Below are positions 34,413-44,213 of a DNA stretch of 61,081 bases, in pieces; within the stretch, counting starts at the first letter, position 1, and every line of letters starts with the position of its first letter. Location of the stretch: NCBI GenBank assembly GCA_016182965.1, contig JACPFM010000117.1, forward strand, positions 1 to 61,081, written 5' to 3'. Both the position numbers and the translations under genes were made by a program. The stretch is from Deltaproteobacteria bacterium (GTDB lineage: Bacteria > Myxococcota_A > Polyangia > Polyangiales > JADJMO01). The notes beneath the pieces were generated by a model. That model searched no databases and was not told where the DNA came from. It worked only from the letters and a program-made list of their open reading frames with translations.

Positions 34413-35287
34413 GCGAAGGCCTCGCTGAGTCGGCGGCGCCGCTCCAAACGTCAAACAATACACGCCCGGTCCGGGCGAGGGCACGCCGCCGCGGCGGCCC
34501 TGTGTCGACGTAGGGCCATGCACATCGCCATCGCAACGAACGACTCGGCGACGAGGGCATCGAGGTCGCAGTCGAGACGTTTTCACTGCTCGTATCCTTC
34601 GACGTCGACCGCGCCTGCGCGCCGGTTGGGCGTCTGCGCGCCGGTTGGCGCGTCGACGTAGGCCGCATCAGCCTCGACCCGGTGATGCGAGCGCACATCG
34701 GCGAGGCGTAGCGTTCGGCCGGAAGCCCGACCGAAGCGCGCATCCGTCGCTGCGGCTAGCTCGACCTCAATCCGTACGCCGCGGCGATCTCGTCCCACGT
34801 CGTCGACGCGCGTGGCGAGGGCGCGCTCGGCGCGCTCAGCTTGCGGACCTCGTCAAGCGTGAGGTTGCAAGCCCTAGCGATCCAAGCGTCGACGTCCATC
34901 AACTCTGCCGAGGGTTCCATACAGCTCACGAGAGACGCCCGACGCTGCCCGAGCCCTTCCGACCGTCCTTGGTGAACTGCGCACGACGCCGACTATGTCA
35001 ACTCGACGCCTGGAATCCGGCGGGAACGCTTGGACCTCTTACCCCCACGGCGGCGCAAGGTGGAGCGCGGCCCGGGAGATGTGCGGTCGTATTTCCCGCC
35101 GCCCACCGTCCACAATCGACTCCCATCCTTCAGGAGATTGGTGCGGTCATCGCGCCGGCCCGGACGACGAGGCCGATCCCGCGGGCGCCTTGCGCGATCT
35201 CTCGCCCGGGCGGCTCACGCCGCGGGCGTCGCGGCGGTGGCGCGCCGACCCGGCAGGTGACCGTCTGCCTGTATCATCGCCGTCGCC
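34413..35287. other. 875-bp region with little coding signal
   Basis: No well-supported gene larger than 50 codons is seen here. Codon choice in all frames is unstructured compared with neighbours. It holds one small minus-strand ORF (34756-34899), a plus-strand open fragment near 34560-34711 without a start codon (reading VETFSLLVSFDVDRA), and a local duplication of GCGCGCCGGTTGG near 34616-34650. It is probably degraded accessory DNA. Confidence 0.5.
34756..34899 (-). CDS. possible small protein (47 aa)
   Basis: An ATG-to-TAG frame of 47 residues beginning MDVDAWIARACNLTLDEVRK and ending TTWDEIAAAYGLRSS. The amphipathic helical composition looks protein-like, and it contrasts with the Arg-rich nonsense of the other frames, but no ribosome-binding site or homologue is recognised. 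It could be the remnant of a longer regulatory protein. Confidence 0.3.
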   Translation of the reverse strand: MDVDAWIARACNLTLDEVRKLSAPSAPSPRASTTWDEIAAAYGLRSS

Positions 35288-35803
35288 GTGACCATCTACG
35301 ACAAGGCGAAGTACCACGAGGACTCGTGTGCCGAGGCGGGACTGCCCTATCGGCAGGCGATGAACCATTCGGGACTCTTCGTCGCATGGCTCGTGCACCA
35401 TGGCCTGCTGGCCGACGAGGTGTCGAAGGACATGGTGCGCGCCGTTCGCGCACGCAAGAAACCGGCCAGCACGATCCTTGAGTGGTACGACGGCTGCCTC
35501 GCCGACGACATGCTCAACGAAGAGGGGCGCGCATTCACTGCCAGGTACTTCGACTTCGATCGCGGTGAGTACCTGAAGGATTTCGAGCGGGTTCTCGCGC
35601 GCGGCGCGGAATCGACGTTCCACGTTGCCGAGAGCTGGCACAACTACGATCTCATCGCCCCGACGATCGAGGCGCGCTATCGCCGGTTCAAGGGTGAGGA
35701 CGTCCCATTGCCACCTCCTCCGGAGGCGAAGCCCGAGACTGTCGGCCCCACGTGGTGGAGCAGGCTCTCACATCGACTGTTCGGACGCACCGACGACGAG
35801 TGA
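35288..35803 (+). CDS. DUF7832-like protein (YDKAKYH family)
   Basis: 171 residues starting at GTG 35288. It opens with MTIYDKAKYHEDSCAEAGLP followed by HSGLFVAWLVHHGLL, the signature of a small family (DUF7832-like) seen among immunity-type and accessory genes: short cytoplasmic proteins with a conserved YDKAK-H opening and an x-G-x-F-x-x-W-L helix. A later YFDFDRGEYLKDFERVL segment also fits. The function is not established; immunity to a toxin is only a possibility. A TATCAT box at 35272-35277 suggests a very short leader. Confidence 0.6.
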   Translation: MTIYDKAKYHEDSCAEAGLPYRQAMNHSGLFVAWLVHHGLLADEVSKDMVRAVRARKKPASTILEWYDGCLADDMLNEEGRAFTARYFDFDRGEYLKDFERVLARGAESTFHVAESWHNYDLIAPTIEARYRRFKGEDVPLPPPPEAKPETVGPTWWSRLSHRLFGRTDDE

Positions 35804-36037
35804 GTGCAGGTCCACCGACGCGAGTCGGCGCGACCGGCGAAAAGGAAGTCGGGGATCGTCCTCGGCGTCCGGCGAGGAAGCCGAAGGAGCTCGGCCGGTG
35901 GCTCCGTCACACGTCGCTCGCGGACGTGGACGTATTGCCCTGGCCCCACGGGGTGCGTGCACGCCCCTGCGACGCCGTTGGTCGCAGCGACGATGTTGCT
36001 GGTCGCGCGGTAGGGCTCGGGCGATCATCTCGGCCTC

Positions 36038-36679
36038 GTGGACCCGCTCCAGGACATCTACGCGCCTCCGCAGGAGGAGCGCGTCGCGAACGACGACGCC
36101 GTCGACGTCGCCGCCGATCCACGTGCGGCGCGCGTCGGCGGGGGGCTGCGGGTGCTCGCCACGATCGCCAGCGACCTGCCGGTGCTCGCGCTCTCGATGT
36201 GGCTCGGGATCACGGTGTACCAGGCGGTCCGTGCCGGCTCGGGGTCGTTCCAGCTCGCGCCCGAGGCCTACCGGGTCATCGCTGCCGTCAGTCTGCTCTG
36301 GGATCTCATCGAGAGCGCGTGCGAGATCGTGCTGGCCGCCTCCCCCGGAATGCTCCTCTTCGGGCTGCGCGTCGCCCGCGCCGACGGCTCGCGCCCGACG
36401 ACGGCACGGCTGATCTACAAGGCGCTGCTGGTGCGCGTGCCGAAGTGGCCGACGGTCCCGGCGACGATCGCGGGCGCGATCCTCCTGCTCGCTCCGAGGC
36501 TCGGCGACTCGGCGGTGGGAGCGGTCGCCGCATCCAGTGACGGGGCGCTCCACAACATCGCGATGGTGTTCTCCGTCCCGTGGCTGATCGGCTGGCTCTT
36601 CGCGTTCGGTGCGCGCCGCCAGACGCACGTCGATCGGATGCTCGACCTCGCCGTCTTCCGCAAACGCGACGTGCGCTGA
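36038..36679 (+). CDS. RDD-like integral membrane protein
   Basis: 213 residues from GTG 36038. A soluble acidic N-terminus (1-35) is followed by hydrophobic segments near 40-58, 78-108, 140-152 and 170-190. SPGMLLFGLRVARADGSRPTTAR resembles the RDD family loop, with its conserved G-K/R-x-L-x-G-(I/L)-x-V followed by a hydrophilic stretch. RDD proteins are poorly characterised, and some act as ion exchangers. It ends nine bases before the convergent gene at 36689. Confidence 0.6.
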   Translation: MDPLQDIYAPPQEERVANDDAVDVAADPRAARVGGGLRVLATIASDLPVLALSMWLGITVYQAVRAGSGSFQLAPEAYRVIAAVSLLWDLIESACEIVLAASPGMLLFGLRVARADGSRPTTARLIYKALLVRVPKWPTVPATIAGAILLLAPRLGDSAVGAVAASSDGALHNIAMVFSVPWLIGWLFAFGARRQTHVDRMLDLAVFRKRDVR

Positions 36680-36688
36680 GCGGAGCGA

Positions 36689-37255
36689 TCAGAACGCGCC
36701 CGACAGGCCGACGAACCCGGCTCCCGGGCTGATCCAGCCCACCGGCGTGACCGTCTCCCACGGCGCGGGTGCAGGCGCGGGGCCGGGCGCCGACGCAGGC
36801 GCCGTTCGCGCGGGGCGCTCCGCCTCGTGGGCGAGCGCGAGCGCATCGATGGTCGTGGCGACCGCCATGCCGAGCAGGAGGCCGCCGTAGATGCTCGAGG
36901 TGCAGATCTCGTCTGCGCCGGTCCGGTCGTCGAGGCAGACGCCCTGCCGCAGCAACAGGTAGGCGCTCGCCGTCGGCAACACCGTGTGCAGCCCGAGGCT
37001 CGCCAGCGCGGCGCCCGGGCGTTCGTGCGCGAGATGGACGATCGGCGCTCCCACGGAGTAGAGGGCGAGCGAGAGGGTGGTGAGCGCCCACTCCTTGGTC
37101 AAGTGGACCGTCGCCAACGAGGTGACCGTCGTCGCAGCGAGCGCCGCATCGACCGCGACGATGGGCAGCGCGTACGACACGGTCTTCTCGCGCGCCTCGA
37201 CGCCCGAGGTCGACACCAGGACCGCGGCGGCGACTGCGACGGCGGCGACGCGCAT
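36689..37255 (-). CDS. exported membrane-associated hypothetical protein
   Basis: 188 residues with a strong signal peptide (MRVAAVAVAAAVLVSTSGVEA-R). Hydrophobic segments follow near 30-50, 57-75 and 88-103, then a Cys pair (VCLDDRTGADEIC), another hydrophobic stretch (YGGLLLGMAVATTIDALAL), a Pro/Ala-rich linker and a short glycine/hydrophobic end (VGWISPGAGFVGLSGAF). This is a pattern seen in Myxococcota inner-membrane proteins with an exported tail. No function is recognised. Confidence 0.55.
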   Translation of the reverse strand: MRVAAVAVAAAVLVSTSGVEAREKTVSYALPIVAVDAALAATTVTSLATVHLTKEWALTTLSLALYSVGAPIVHLAHERPGAALASLGLHTVLPTASAYLLLRQGVCLDDRTGADEICTSSIYGGLLLGMAVATTIDALALAHEAERPARTAPASAPGPAPAPAPWETVTPVGWISPGAGFVGLSGAF

Positions 37256-37380
37256 CGCGCCCCATCATCGCAACTTCCGTTCCGTGACGCGGAGCCGAAT
37301 TTCACGCGGAGCGGAGGGGGCCGCGCGTCCGCGGTGTCGGCGCCCGAAGGCACACTGTCGCCGGGTCACCACACGACGCG

Positions 37381-38349
37381 TCAGAGCGTGCCGCTCTCCC
37401 AAGCCCGCATCTGCCGCCCGTACGCGTTCACCAGCGGCGCGCAGTCGTTCCTGTCGGCCGACGCGCCGCCCGGGACCTGCCAGCCGCAGAAGCGCACGTC
37501 GGTCCAGAAGTACTCGCGGCGGGCGTCGGGCAGGTCGAGCGAGACCTCGTCGATCAGCTGCTTCCACGACTGGCCGACGTTGCGCTCTGCGAGCACCGGC
37601 ACGACCTCGGACTTGCCGCGGCTGCAGGCGTCGGTGCGGTAGGCGGCGGCCTCGCAGGTCGCGAGGTCGGGGTAGTTGCCGTGCTTGCGGAGCGCGACGA
37701 ACACCACCGGGCGCGAGACGCCGTCGACCACCTTCTTCTCGAACTTCGACAGCGGGTACCACTGCGACGCGTCGGTCGACGCCTTGTAGTGCGACGAGAG
37801 GAACAGCTGCGTGTCGCCGCCGGCAGCGCGGGTCACCACGATGAACTCGGAGTCGCCGAGGTGGGCGGTCACGCCGAAGGTTGCGCCGCCGTCTTTGTAG
37901 TAGGCGTGCGCGTAGTACACGCTGCGGCCGCCGCCGGCGGTCGGCGTCACCGCGAAGTGGGTGCGGCGATCGGTGAGCTTCTCGTCGGTGTCGAAGACGA
38001 GCACCGGCGCGAGCTCCGTCGCGAGCTCGAGCTCCTCGTCCTCCGAGAGGCCGTCCTCGTCGGCGTCGGCCGAGCAGCCGGACTTCCACGCGAGGTAGCC
38101 CTTGTCGCACGGGCAGGTCGCCGCGCCGTCGACGACCGTGCACGCCGAGTGGGCCGGACACTTCGCCGACGCGCACGGATCGGGCGGCGGCGCGTCGATC
38201 TCGCCGCCGGTCTCCGCGTCGTTCGTCTGCCCCGCGTCGCCCGACGGCGTCTCGGTCGAGGGAACATCCGGTGTCGCCCCGCCGCACGCCGACAGGGTTA
38301 CGAGCAGGCCGACGCAGACCGAGCGCGCGGCGTCACGACGGACGAACAT
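37381..38349 (-). CDS. lipoprotein with EGF-like module and Vps62-like domain
   Basis: 322 residues. Lipobox LSAC (Cys22) is followed by an acidic Thr/Asp linker. A six-Cys EGF-like module (about 57-92; CASAKCPAHSACTVV...CPCDKGY) ends in DADEDGLSEDEE, a possible calcium loop. The remaining 210 residues resemble Vps62-like beta-sandwich proteins (YYAHAYYKDGGATFGVTAHLGD, FVALRKHGNYPD). This is a surface or periplasmic protein of unknown role. Its promoter region is the AT-richer segment around 38350-38395 shared with the ATPase gene's 3' end. Confidence 0.65.
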   Translation of the reverse strand: MFVRRDAARSVCVGLLVTLSACGGATPDVPSTETPSGDAGQTNDAETGGEIDAPPPDPCASAKCPAHSACTVVDGAATCPCDKGYLAWKSGCSADADEDGLSEDEELELATELAPVLVFDTDEKLTDRRTHFAVTPTAGGGRSVYYAHAYYKDGGATFGVTAHLGDSEFIVVTRAAGGDTQLFLSSHYKASTDASQWYPLSKFEKKVVDGVSRPVVFVALRKHGNYPDLATCEAAAYRTDACSRGKSEVVPVLAERNVGQSWKQLIDEVSLDLPDARREYFWTDVRFCGWQVPGGASADRNDCAPLVNAYGRQMRAWESGTL

Positions 38350-38395
38350 CCCTCGACGCTACCACGTGGCCGCGGAGATTCAGGGATCGCCCGCG

Positions 38396-39835
38396 TCATG
38401 CTCGCCGCGATCGCGCCCGCGTGCCGAGCCTGCGACCGAGCAGATCGGCGCACGTCACGATCGAGACCTCGCCGATGCGCCGCGGCGCGTGCGGCGCCGT
38501 CGCGGGGACGAACAGCGCCCGTACGATGGTCTTCGGGTCGCGTTCGGCGAGCGGAGTCGGCAGCGGGCGAGCGGTCAATCGCCGCGCCTCCGCCTCGAGC
38601 TCGCGCGCGCCGAGCACGCGGCGCACGAAGCGCGATTCTCCGACGAGGGTCGAGCGGCCGTCCACGGAATCGGCGACGAGATCCCACTCGGGCGCGTTGC
38701 CGCTCCACCATCGCTGCGGCGGCTGGAACGCACCGAGCCGGGCGAGCGGCCGGGCGCGAAGGAGCTGCGTCCGGCAGAGATCCTCCCAGGCGAGCCCGCA
38801 CAGCGCGTCCCAGTGTCGCGAGAGCACCGCCGCGCGGGACGCCGGCGATCCGGCGACGAGCGCGGCCCGATGCGGCGCGACGACCCGAAACCAAAGTCGG
38901 AAGAACGGGTCGTCGATGCGGTAGAGGCTGCGCTTGCCGCTGCGCGCCGGCTCGCCGTACGGCACCTCGCGGCGAACGAGATCCATGCCGCTCAGCCGCT
39001 CGAGCGGCCTCGCGAGAGACGTCGCGGGGCGGCCGAGGCGACCGGCGATCTCGGAGACGCGGTGCGCGCCCGCGCCGATCGCGTCGAGCACCGGGCGAAC
39101 CTCCGTCGCCGCCGGCACCTCCTCGAGGAGCACGCGCTCGGCCTCGGAGTGGAGTGGCCCGTTCGGGTCGAGGACCAGCGCGTCGAGCTGCTTGTCGACG
39201 GAGACGCGCAGCGGCGCGGCGAGCTCCCAGTACCTCGGCACGCCGCCCCACGCTGCCCAGGTCTGCACGACATCGATCGGACCGAGCGCGCCGAACGCGT
39301 CGACGACGTGCTCGGGCGCGAGCGGCGCGATCTTCAGCGCGACCTTCGCGCGGCCGAAGAGCGGCGCGGCGCCGTCGAGGACGAGCCCCTGCATCATCCG
39401 CTGGCTCGATCCGGCGAGCGCGACGACGAGCCGCGCGTCGCGCGCGGCGTGGTCGATCCACCGCTGGAGGACGCTGGCGAGCTCGGGGGAGGACGCCGCC
39501 AGATAAGGCAGCTCGTCGACCACGATCGGACCACGGAAGCGCTGCGCCGCGGCGTCACGCGCGAGGCGCTCGAACAGCCGGCCCCAATCGGGGTACGTCA
39601 CGTCGGCGAAGCCCGGCAGGCGCTCCGCGATCGCCTCGGCGAAGTAGCGGCGCTGCACGTCGGGCGTGGACATATCCGCGACGGTGTAGACGCCGCCGGC
39701 ACGCTTCGCCCACTCGACCAACAGGCGCGTCTTGCCGACACGACGGCGCCCCCACACCACGGCGAGCCCTCCGGCGCGGTCCTTGGCCAGGCCATCGAGC
39801 CGCGCGAGCTCGTCATCGCGGTTCAGGAAGCGCAT
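38396..39835 (-). CDS. archaeal-type AAA ATPase with DUF234 C-terminal domain
   Basis: 479 residues. Walker A GRRRVGKT at 29-36; Walker B PIVVDELPYL with Asp107 and Glu108; sensor-1-like VVALAGSSQRMM near 140. A winged-helix region (about 260-320; AHRVSEIAGRLGRP) and the DUF234 PD-(D/E)xK-like domain (YRIDDPFFRLWFR, then EWDLVADSVDGRSTLVGESRF) follow. The family is widespread in archaea and patchy in bacteria, often horizontally acquired, with unknown function. It is preceded by an AT-rich palindrome unlike anything else in the window. Confidence 0.85.
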   Translation of the reverse strand: MRFLNRDDELARLDGLAKDRAGGLAVVWGRRRVGKTRLLVEWAKRAGGVYTVADMSTPDVQRRYFAEAIAERLPGFADVTYPDWGRLFERLARDAAAQRFRGPIVVDELPYLAASSPELASVLQRWIDHAARDARLVVALAGSSQRMMQGLVLDGAAPLFGRAKVALKIAPLAPEHVVDAFGALGPIDVVQTWAAWGGVPRYWELAAPLRVSVDKQLDALVLDPNGPLHSEAERVLLEEVPAATEVRPVLDAIGAGAHRVSEIAGRLGRPATSLARPLERLSGMDLVRREVPYGEPARSGKRSLYRIDDPFFRLWFRVVAPHRAALVAGSPASRAAVLSRHWDALCGLAWEDLCRTQLLRARPLARLGAFQPPQRWWSGNAPEWDLVADSVDGRSTLVGESRFVRRVLGARELEAEARRLTARPLPTPLAERDPKTIVRALFVPATAPHAPRRIGEVSIVTCADLLGRRLGTRARSRRA

Positions 39836-39837
39836 GA

Positions 39838-39864
39838 TGCACCGAAGAATAATTCATTCGTGCA
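39838..39864. promoter_or_regulatory. 27-bp imperfect palindrome at the ATPase start codon
   Basis: The sequence runs from TGCACCGAAGAAT through a central A (39851) to ATTCATTCGTGCA; the arms match at 10 of 13 positions. It begins two bases upstream of the ATPase start codon (39833-39835), within the most AT-rich stretch of the window. Position and symmetry suggest an operator for a dimeric regulator, possibly autoregulation. Confidence 0.5.
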
Positions 39865-39904
39865 TAATCTTGAAGAGAGCGCGCGGCGACCGAGCCTCGG
39901 CTCG

Positions 39905-41041
39905 TCAGCCTGCGTCCGTGCAGCGCGGCTTGCGCGGCGGGATCGGCGCGACCACCCGCGTCACCGGCTTGATCGGGCTGACCTCGAACGCCACCGCTGC
40001 CGACACGCCGTCGCACGTGCGCTCGAGGTCCTGCAGCTTCGGCGCGCCGACCGAGAGATCGGGGAGCTGGAGGAACGTCGTGAGGGTGCTCTCGTAGAGC
40101 GGGGTGCCCGGGCACACCCGCAGGAAGTCGGTGATCTGATCGACCGCCGGCTTGATCTCGGCCGCCGGCAGCGCGCCGACCAGCAGCGCGTGCGCGCCGG
40201 TGGTGCGGCCGGCGTCGAGCTCCACCGTGATCTGCGCGCTCGCGAGGTTCACCGGGAAGAAGCCGACCGAAGAGATGGGCGCGATGATCTTCATCGGCGC
40301 GGGATCGCCGGAGACCCACACCCCGGAGGAGACGTACCCGCGCGGGAAGGTCAGGACCGCCTTCGTCACGTCGCCGTCGACGATCGAGTCGGACTGCACG
40401 CCGCGATCGTCGTTGCCGTCCCAGCTGGGCGGCGTCGCGCTCGTGCGGTCGTCGCTCGAGCGGTAGAGCGCGCCCGGCGCGAAGGCGTCGTCGGCGTCGG
40501 GGTCGAGGTCGTCGATGCGCAGGATCCAGGTCGTCGATCCGGAGCGCACCAGATCGTTGAGCGACTTCTCCGCGTCGGGGAGGATGCCGATGACGGCGCC
40601 GACCGCGCGTCCGAAGTTGTTGTCGCGGCAGCGCTGGCCGTCGATCAGCGAGTCCTGCTTGGCGCCCGGCGGTCGCCGGCAGGTGCCGCGGTTCTCGATC
40701 GAGTCGCGCTCGCTCGTGCACACCTCGTCGAGATCGTAGCCGTAGAAGGTCCACGCGGTGGACGACGTGACGCCATCCGGGGTGCTGGCCCCGTACGAGT
40801 ACGTGCGCGCGGCGAGCCACAGCGTCTTGCCCTTGCCCGACGCGACGGCCGCGCCTCCTGGCCGCGCCGGCACGCGCGCCGGCGGCGGCCCGGTGTCCTC
40901 GACGGCGGTGTCGTCGACGAGCGTGTCCGCGGCCACGCCGCCGTCGACGGGCGCGCCGGCACGCTCCCGATAGTCGTCGTAGGACAGGAGCTGCGCGCAC
41001 CCGACGAACGGGACGACGGCGAGGACCCAGAAGCGACGCAC
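39905..41041 (-). CDS. lipoprotein of unknown function
   Basis: 378 residues: signal MRRFWVLAVVPFVGC (lipobox FVGC, Cys15), then an acidic linker with ADTLVDDTAVEDTGPP. The mature part contains several cysteines (DEVCTSERDS, GTCRRPP, QRCRDNN) and beta-rich segments (TKAVLTFPRGYVSSGVWVSG, SAQITVELDAG). No enzymatic motif is recognised. The style matches the other acidic-linker lipoproteins of the window. It is probably exposed at the cell surface. Confidence 0.6.
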   Translation of the reverse strand: MRRFWVLAVVPFVGCAQLLSYDDYRERAGAPVDGGVAADTLVDDTAVEDTGPPPARVPARPGGAAVASGKGKTLWLAARTYSYGASTPDGVTSSTAWTFYGYDLDEVCTSERDSIENRGTCRRPPGAKQDSLIDGQRCRDNNFGRAVGAVIGILPDAEKSLNDLVRSGSTTWILRIDDLDPDADDAFAPGALYRSSDDRTSATPPSWDGNDDRGVQSDSIVDGDVTKAVLTFPRGYVSSGVWVSGDPAPMKIIAPISSVGFFPVNLASAQITVELDAGRTTGAHALLVGALPAAEIKPAVDQITDFLRVCPGTPLYESTLTTFLQLPDLSVGAPKLQDLERTCDGVSAAVAFEVSPIKPVTRVVAPIPPRKPRCTDAG

Positions 41042-41122
41042 CCAACGAGATTACCAGCTACACACGCCGCGACGAACGCCAGCGCCGCGCCCCCGACAAA
41101 TGCCGGTCACCCCTCTCGAGGC

Positions 41123-41150
41123 TGACGACTGACGACTGACGACTGATGAC
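41123..41150. repeat. TGACGAC heptamer array (3 exact + 1 variant)
   Basis: Three exact TGACGAC units and a TGATGAC variant, in the spacer between the lipoprotein start (41041) and the kup stop (41205). There is no inverse partner nearby. TGA occurs in all three plus-strand frames, blocking translation that would enter kup antisense. Confidence 0.85.
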
Positions 41151-41204
41151 CCGGCCCCCGCGAGCAGCGACACGGCCGACGCCCGAGCACCGCGACCGAC
41201 CCAG

Positions 41205-43121
41205 CTAGAGCTCGACGTGAATCCCGAGCTCCACCACCAGCCCGGGCGGGATGTTGAAGAAGTGGGTCGCCGGGCGTGCGTTGCGGGAGAGGAACGCGAA
41301 GAGCCCCTTGCGCCAGCCGGCCATCTTCGACGGGCCGGTGGTGAGCAGCGTCTCGCGGCCGAGGAAGAAGGTCAGGTCGTTGCGGCTGATCTTCACGCCG
41401 TGCTCCTCGCACGACTCGAGGGTCTCGAGCACGTCGGGCGTCTGCATGAACCCGTAGGTCGCCACCACCTGGAAGAAGCCCTGACCGAGGTCGCGGACGG
41501 CGACGCGCTGATCGTGCGGGACCTCGGGCTCGCGGCTCGTCTGGATCGAGAGGAAGACCACCTGCTGGTGCAGCACCTTGTTGTGCTTGAAGTGGTGCAG
41601 GAGCACCGGCGGCGCGCCGCCGATGTTCGAGGTCATGAAGACCGCGGTGCCCTGCACGCGCTTCGGCTTCGTCTCGGCGACGTCCTGCAGGAACAGATCG
41701 AGCGGGAGCATCACGCTCTGCATGTACTCGGCGAGCGCCGCGCGGCCGCGCTTCCAGGTGGCCATCACGGTGAACACCGCGACGCCGATGGAGAGCGGCA
41801 CCCACCCGCCGTGATCGATCTTCACCACGTTGGCGCCGAAGAACACGAGGTCGACCAGGAGAAACGCGAGGACCAGGAGGCCCGCCGAGGCCCGCCTCCA
41901 CTCCCAGCGCCGCACGGCGACCTCGTAGAACAGCAGCGAGGTGATGGTCATCGTGCCGGTGACCGCGAAGCCGTACGCGGAGGCGAGCTGGAACGACGCG
42001 CCGAAGCCGAGGACGAGCCCGACGGACCCGAGCATCAGCAGCCAGTTCACCTCGGGCACGTAGATCAGGCCCTCTTCACGCCCGGAGGTGTGGACGATGG
42101 TCACGCGCGGGAAATACCCGAGCTGCGCCGCCTGCTGCGTGATCGAGAACGCGCCGGAGATGAGCGTCTGCGACGCGACCACCGCGGCCACGGTGGCGAC
42201 GCCGATCAGCGGATAGACCGCCCAGCCGGACACCAGGTCGAAGAACGTGTGCTGCACGGCCACGCCGCGCTCGAGGAGCAGCGCGCCCTGCCCGAAGTAG
42301 TTGACGAGGAGCGTGGGGAGCACGACCGCGTACCAGCTGATGCGGATCGGCCGCGCGCCGAAGTGCCCCATGTTCGCGTACAGCGCCTCGCCGCCGGTGA
42401 CGCAGAGCACGACGGCGCCCAGCACCACGAAGCCGTGGAGGTGGTTGATCGCGAAGAAGCGCACCGCGTGCCCCGGATGGACGGCGAGCAGCACCTCGGG
42501 ACGCCGGGCGATCCAGGGCAGGCCGATGGCGGCGAGGGTCCCGAACCACAGCACCATCACCGGCCCGAAGACGGCCGCGAGCTTCGTCGTCGCGTGCCGC
42601 TGCACGAAGAACAGGGCGATCAGGATCGCGCAGGTGATCGGGAGCACCGCCGACGCGAGCCCGTGCCGCGTGACCGCGAGCCCCTCGATCGCGCCGAGCA
42701 CCGAGATCGCCGGGGTGATCATCCCGTCGCCGTAGAGCAGCGCGGCCCCGAAGAGCCCGACGAACACGTACGCCGTCCGCAGCGCGGGGCGCCCCGGTCG
42801 CTCGTCGCGCATCAGCAGGGCGAGCAGCGCGAGGACGCCGCCCTCGCCGCGGTTGTCCGCCCGCAGGATGAACGAGAGGTACTTGACGCTGACGACCAGC
42901 GCGAGCGACCAGAAGATCAGCGAGAGGATCCCGAGCACGTTCTCGGGCGTGCGCGCCACGCTGTGCTCGCCGGTGAAGCACAGTCGCAGCGCGTAGAGCG
43001 GCGAGGTCCCGATGTCTCCGAAGACCGCGCCGAGCGCGGCGATCGACAGCGCGATCAGCCGACGTCGTTCGGCGGATGGCTCGTCGACGCGTTCCCCTGG
43101 GGAACCGCCCGTGTCCGGCAT
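41205..43121 (-). CDS. kup: potassium uptake protein Kup
   Basis: 638 residues, the normal length of KUP/HAK/KT H+-coupled K+ transporters. About twelve membrane helices lie in the first 440 residues. AALGAVFGDIGTSPLYAL near 28-45 is the family signature of TM1. LYGDGMITPAISVL and VTGGEALYANMGHFG are further conserved motifs. The C-terminal cytoplasmic domain (about 450-638) is present. It supplies K+ in the inner membrane. No regulatory gene is adjacent, and the nearest upstream gene on the strand, MBL, is 80 bases away. Confidence 0.94.
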   Translation of the reverse strand: MPDTGGSPGERVDEPSAERRRLIALSIAALGAVFGDIGTSPLYALRLCFTGEHSVARTPENVLGILSLIFWSLALVVSVKYLSFILRADNRGEGGVLALLALLMRDERPGRPALRTAYVFVGLFGAALLYGDGMITPAISVLGAIEGLAVTRHGLASAVLPITCAILIALFFVQRHATTKLAAVFGPVMVLWFGTLAAIGLPWIARRPEVLLAVHPGHAVRFFAINHLHGFVVLGAVVLCVTGGEALYANMGHFGARPIRISWYAVVLPTLLVNYFGQGALLLERGVAVQHTFFDLVSGWAVYPLIGVATVAAVVASQTLISGAFSITQQAAQLGYFPRVTIVHTSGREEGLIYVPEVNWLLMLGSVGLVLGFGASFQLASAYGFAVTGTMTITSLLFYEVAVRRWEWRRASAGLLVLAFLLVDLVFFGANVVKIDHGGWVPLSIGVAVFTVMATWKRGRAALAEYMQSVMLPLDLFLQDVAETKPKRVQGTAVFMTSNIGGAPPVLLHHFKHNKVLHQQVVFLSIQTSREPEVPHDQRVAVRDLGQGFFQVVATYGFMQTPDVLETLESCEEHGVKISRNDLTFFLGRETLLTTGPSKMAGWRKGLFAFLSRNARPATHFFNIPPGLVVELGIHVEL

Positions 43122-43200
43122 GGCAGACCCGGAACGTCCCGCAGTCGGGAGAGGTTTGCAAGCAACGCGCGCGCTGGCCGCCGGTGGTTGCGGCCGCGGC

Positions 43201-44145
<945 letters not shown>

Positions 44146-44213
44146 GGGCGAGGGTCCCTCCTGGTCGACGTGGTGGGAGCCGACGTCGATCGGAGGGGAT
44201 TCGCCGCGACGGA

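Noticed and set aside
34560..34711. Plus-strand open fragment reading VETFSLLVSFDVDRA
   Set aside because: Protein-like composition but no start codon in frame and no recognisable family; treated as degraded DNA.
32098..37300. Attachment-site repeat of the tRNA-Thr 3' end
   Set aside because: I looked for a copy of the T-arm and acceptor sequence downstream and found none. Integration at the tRNA remains an inference.
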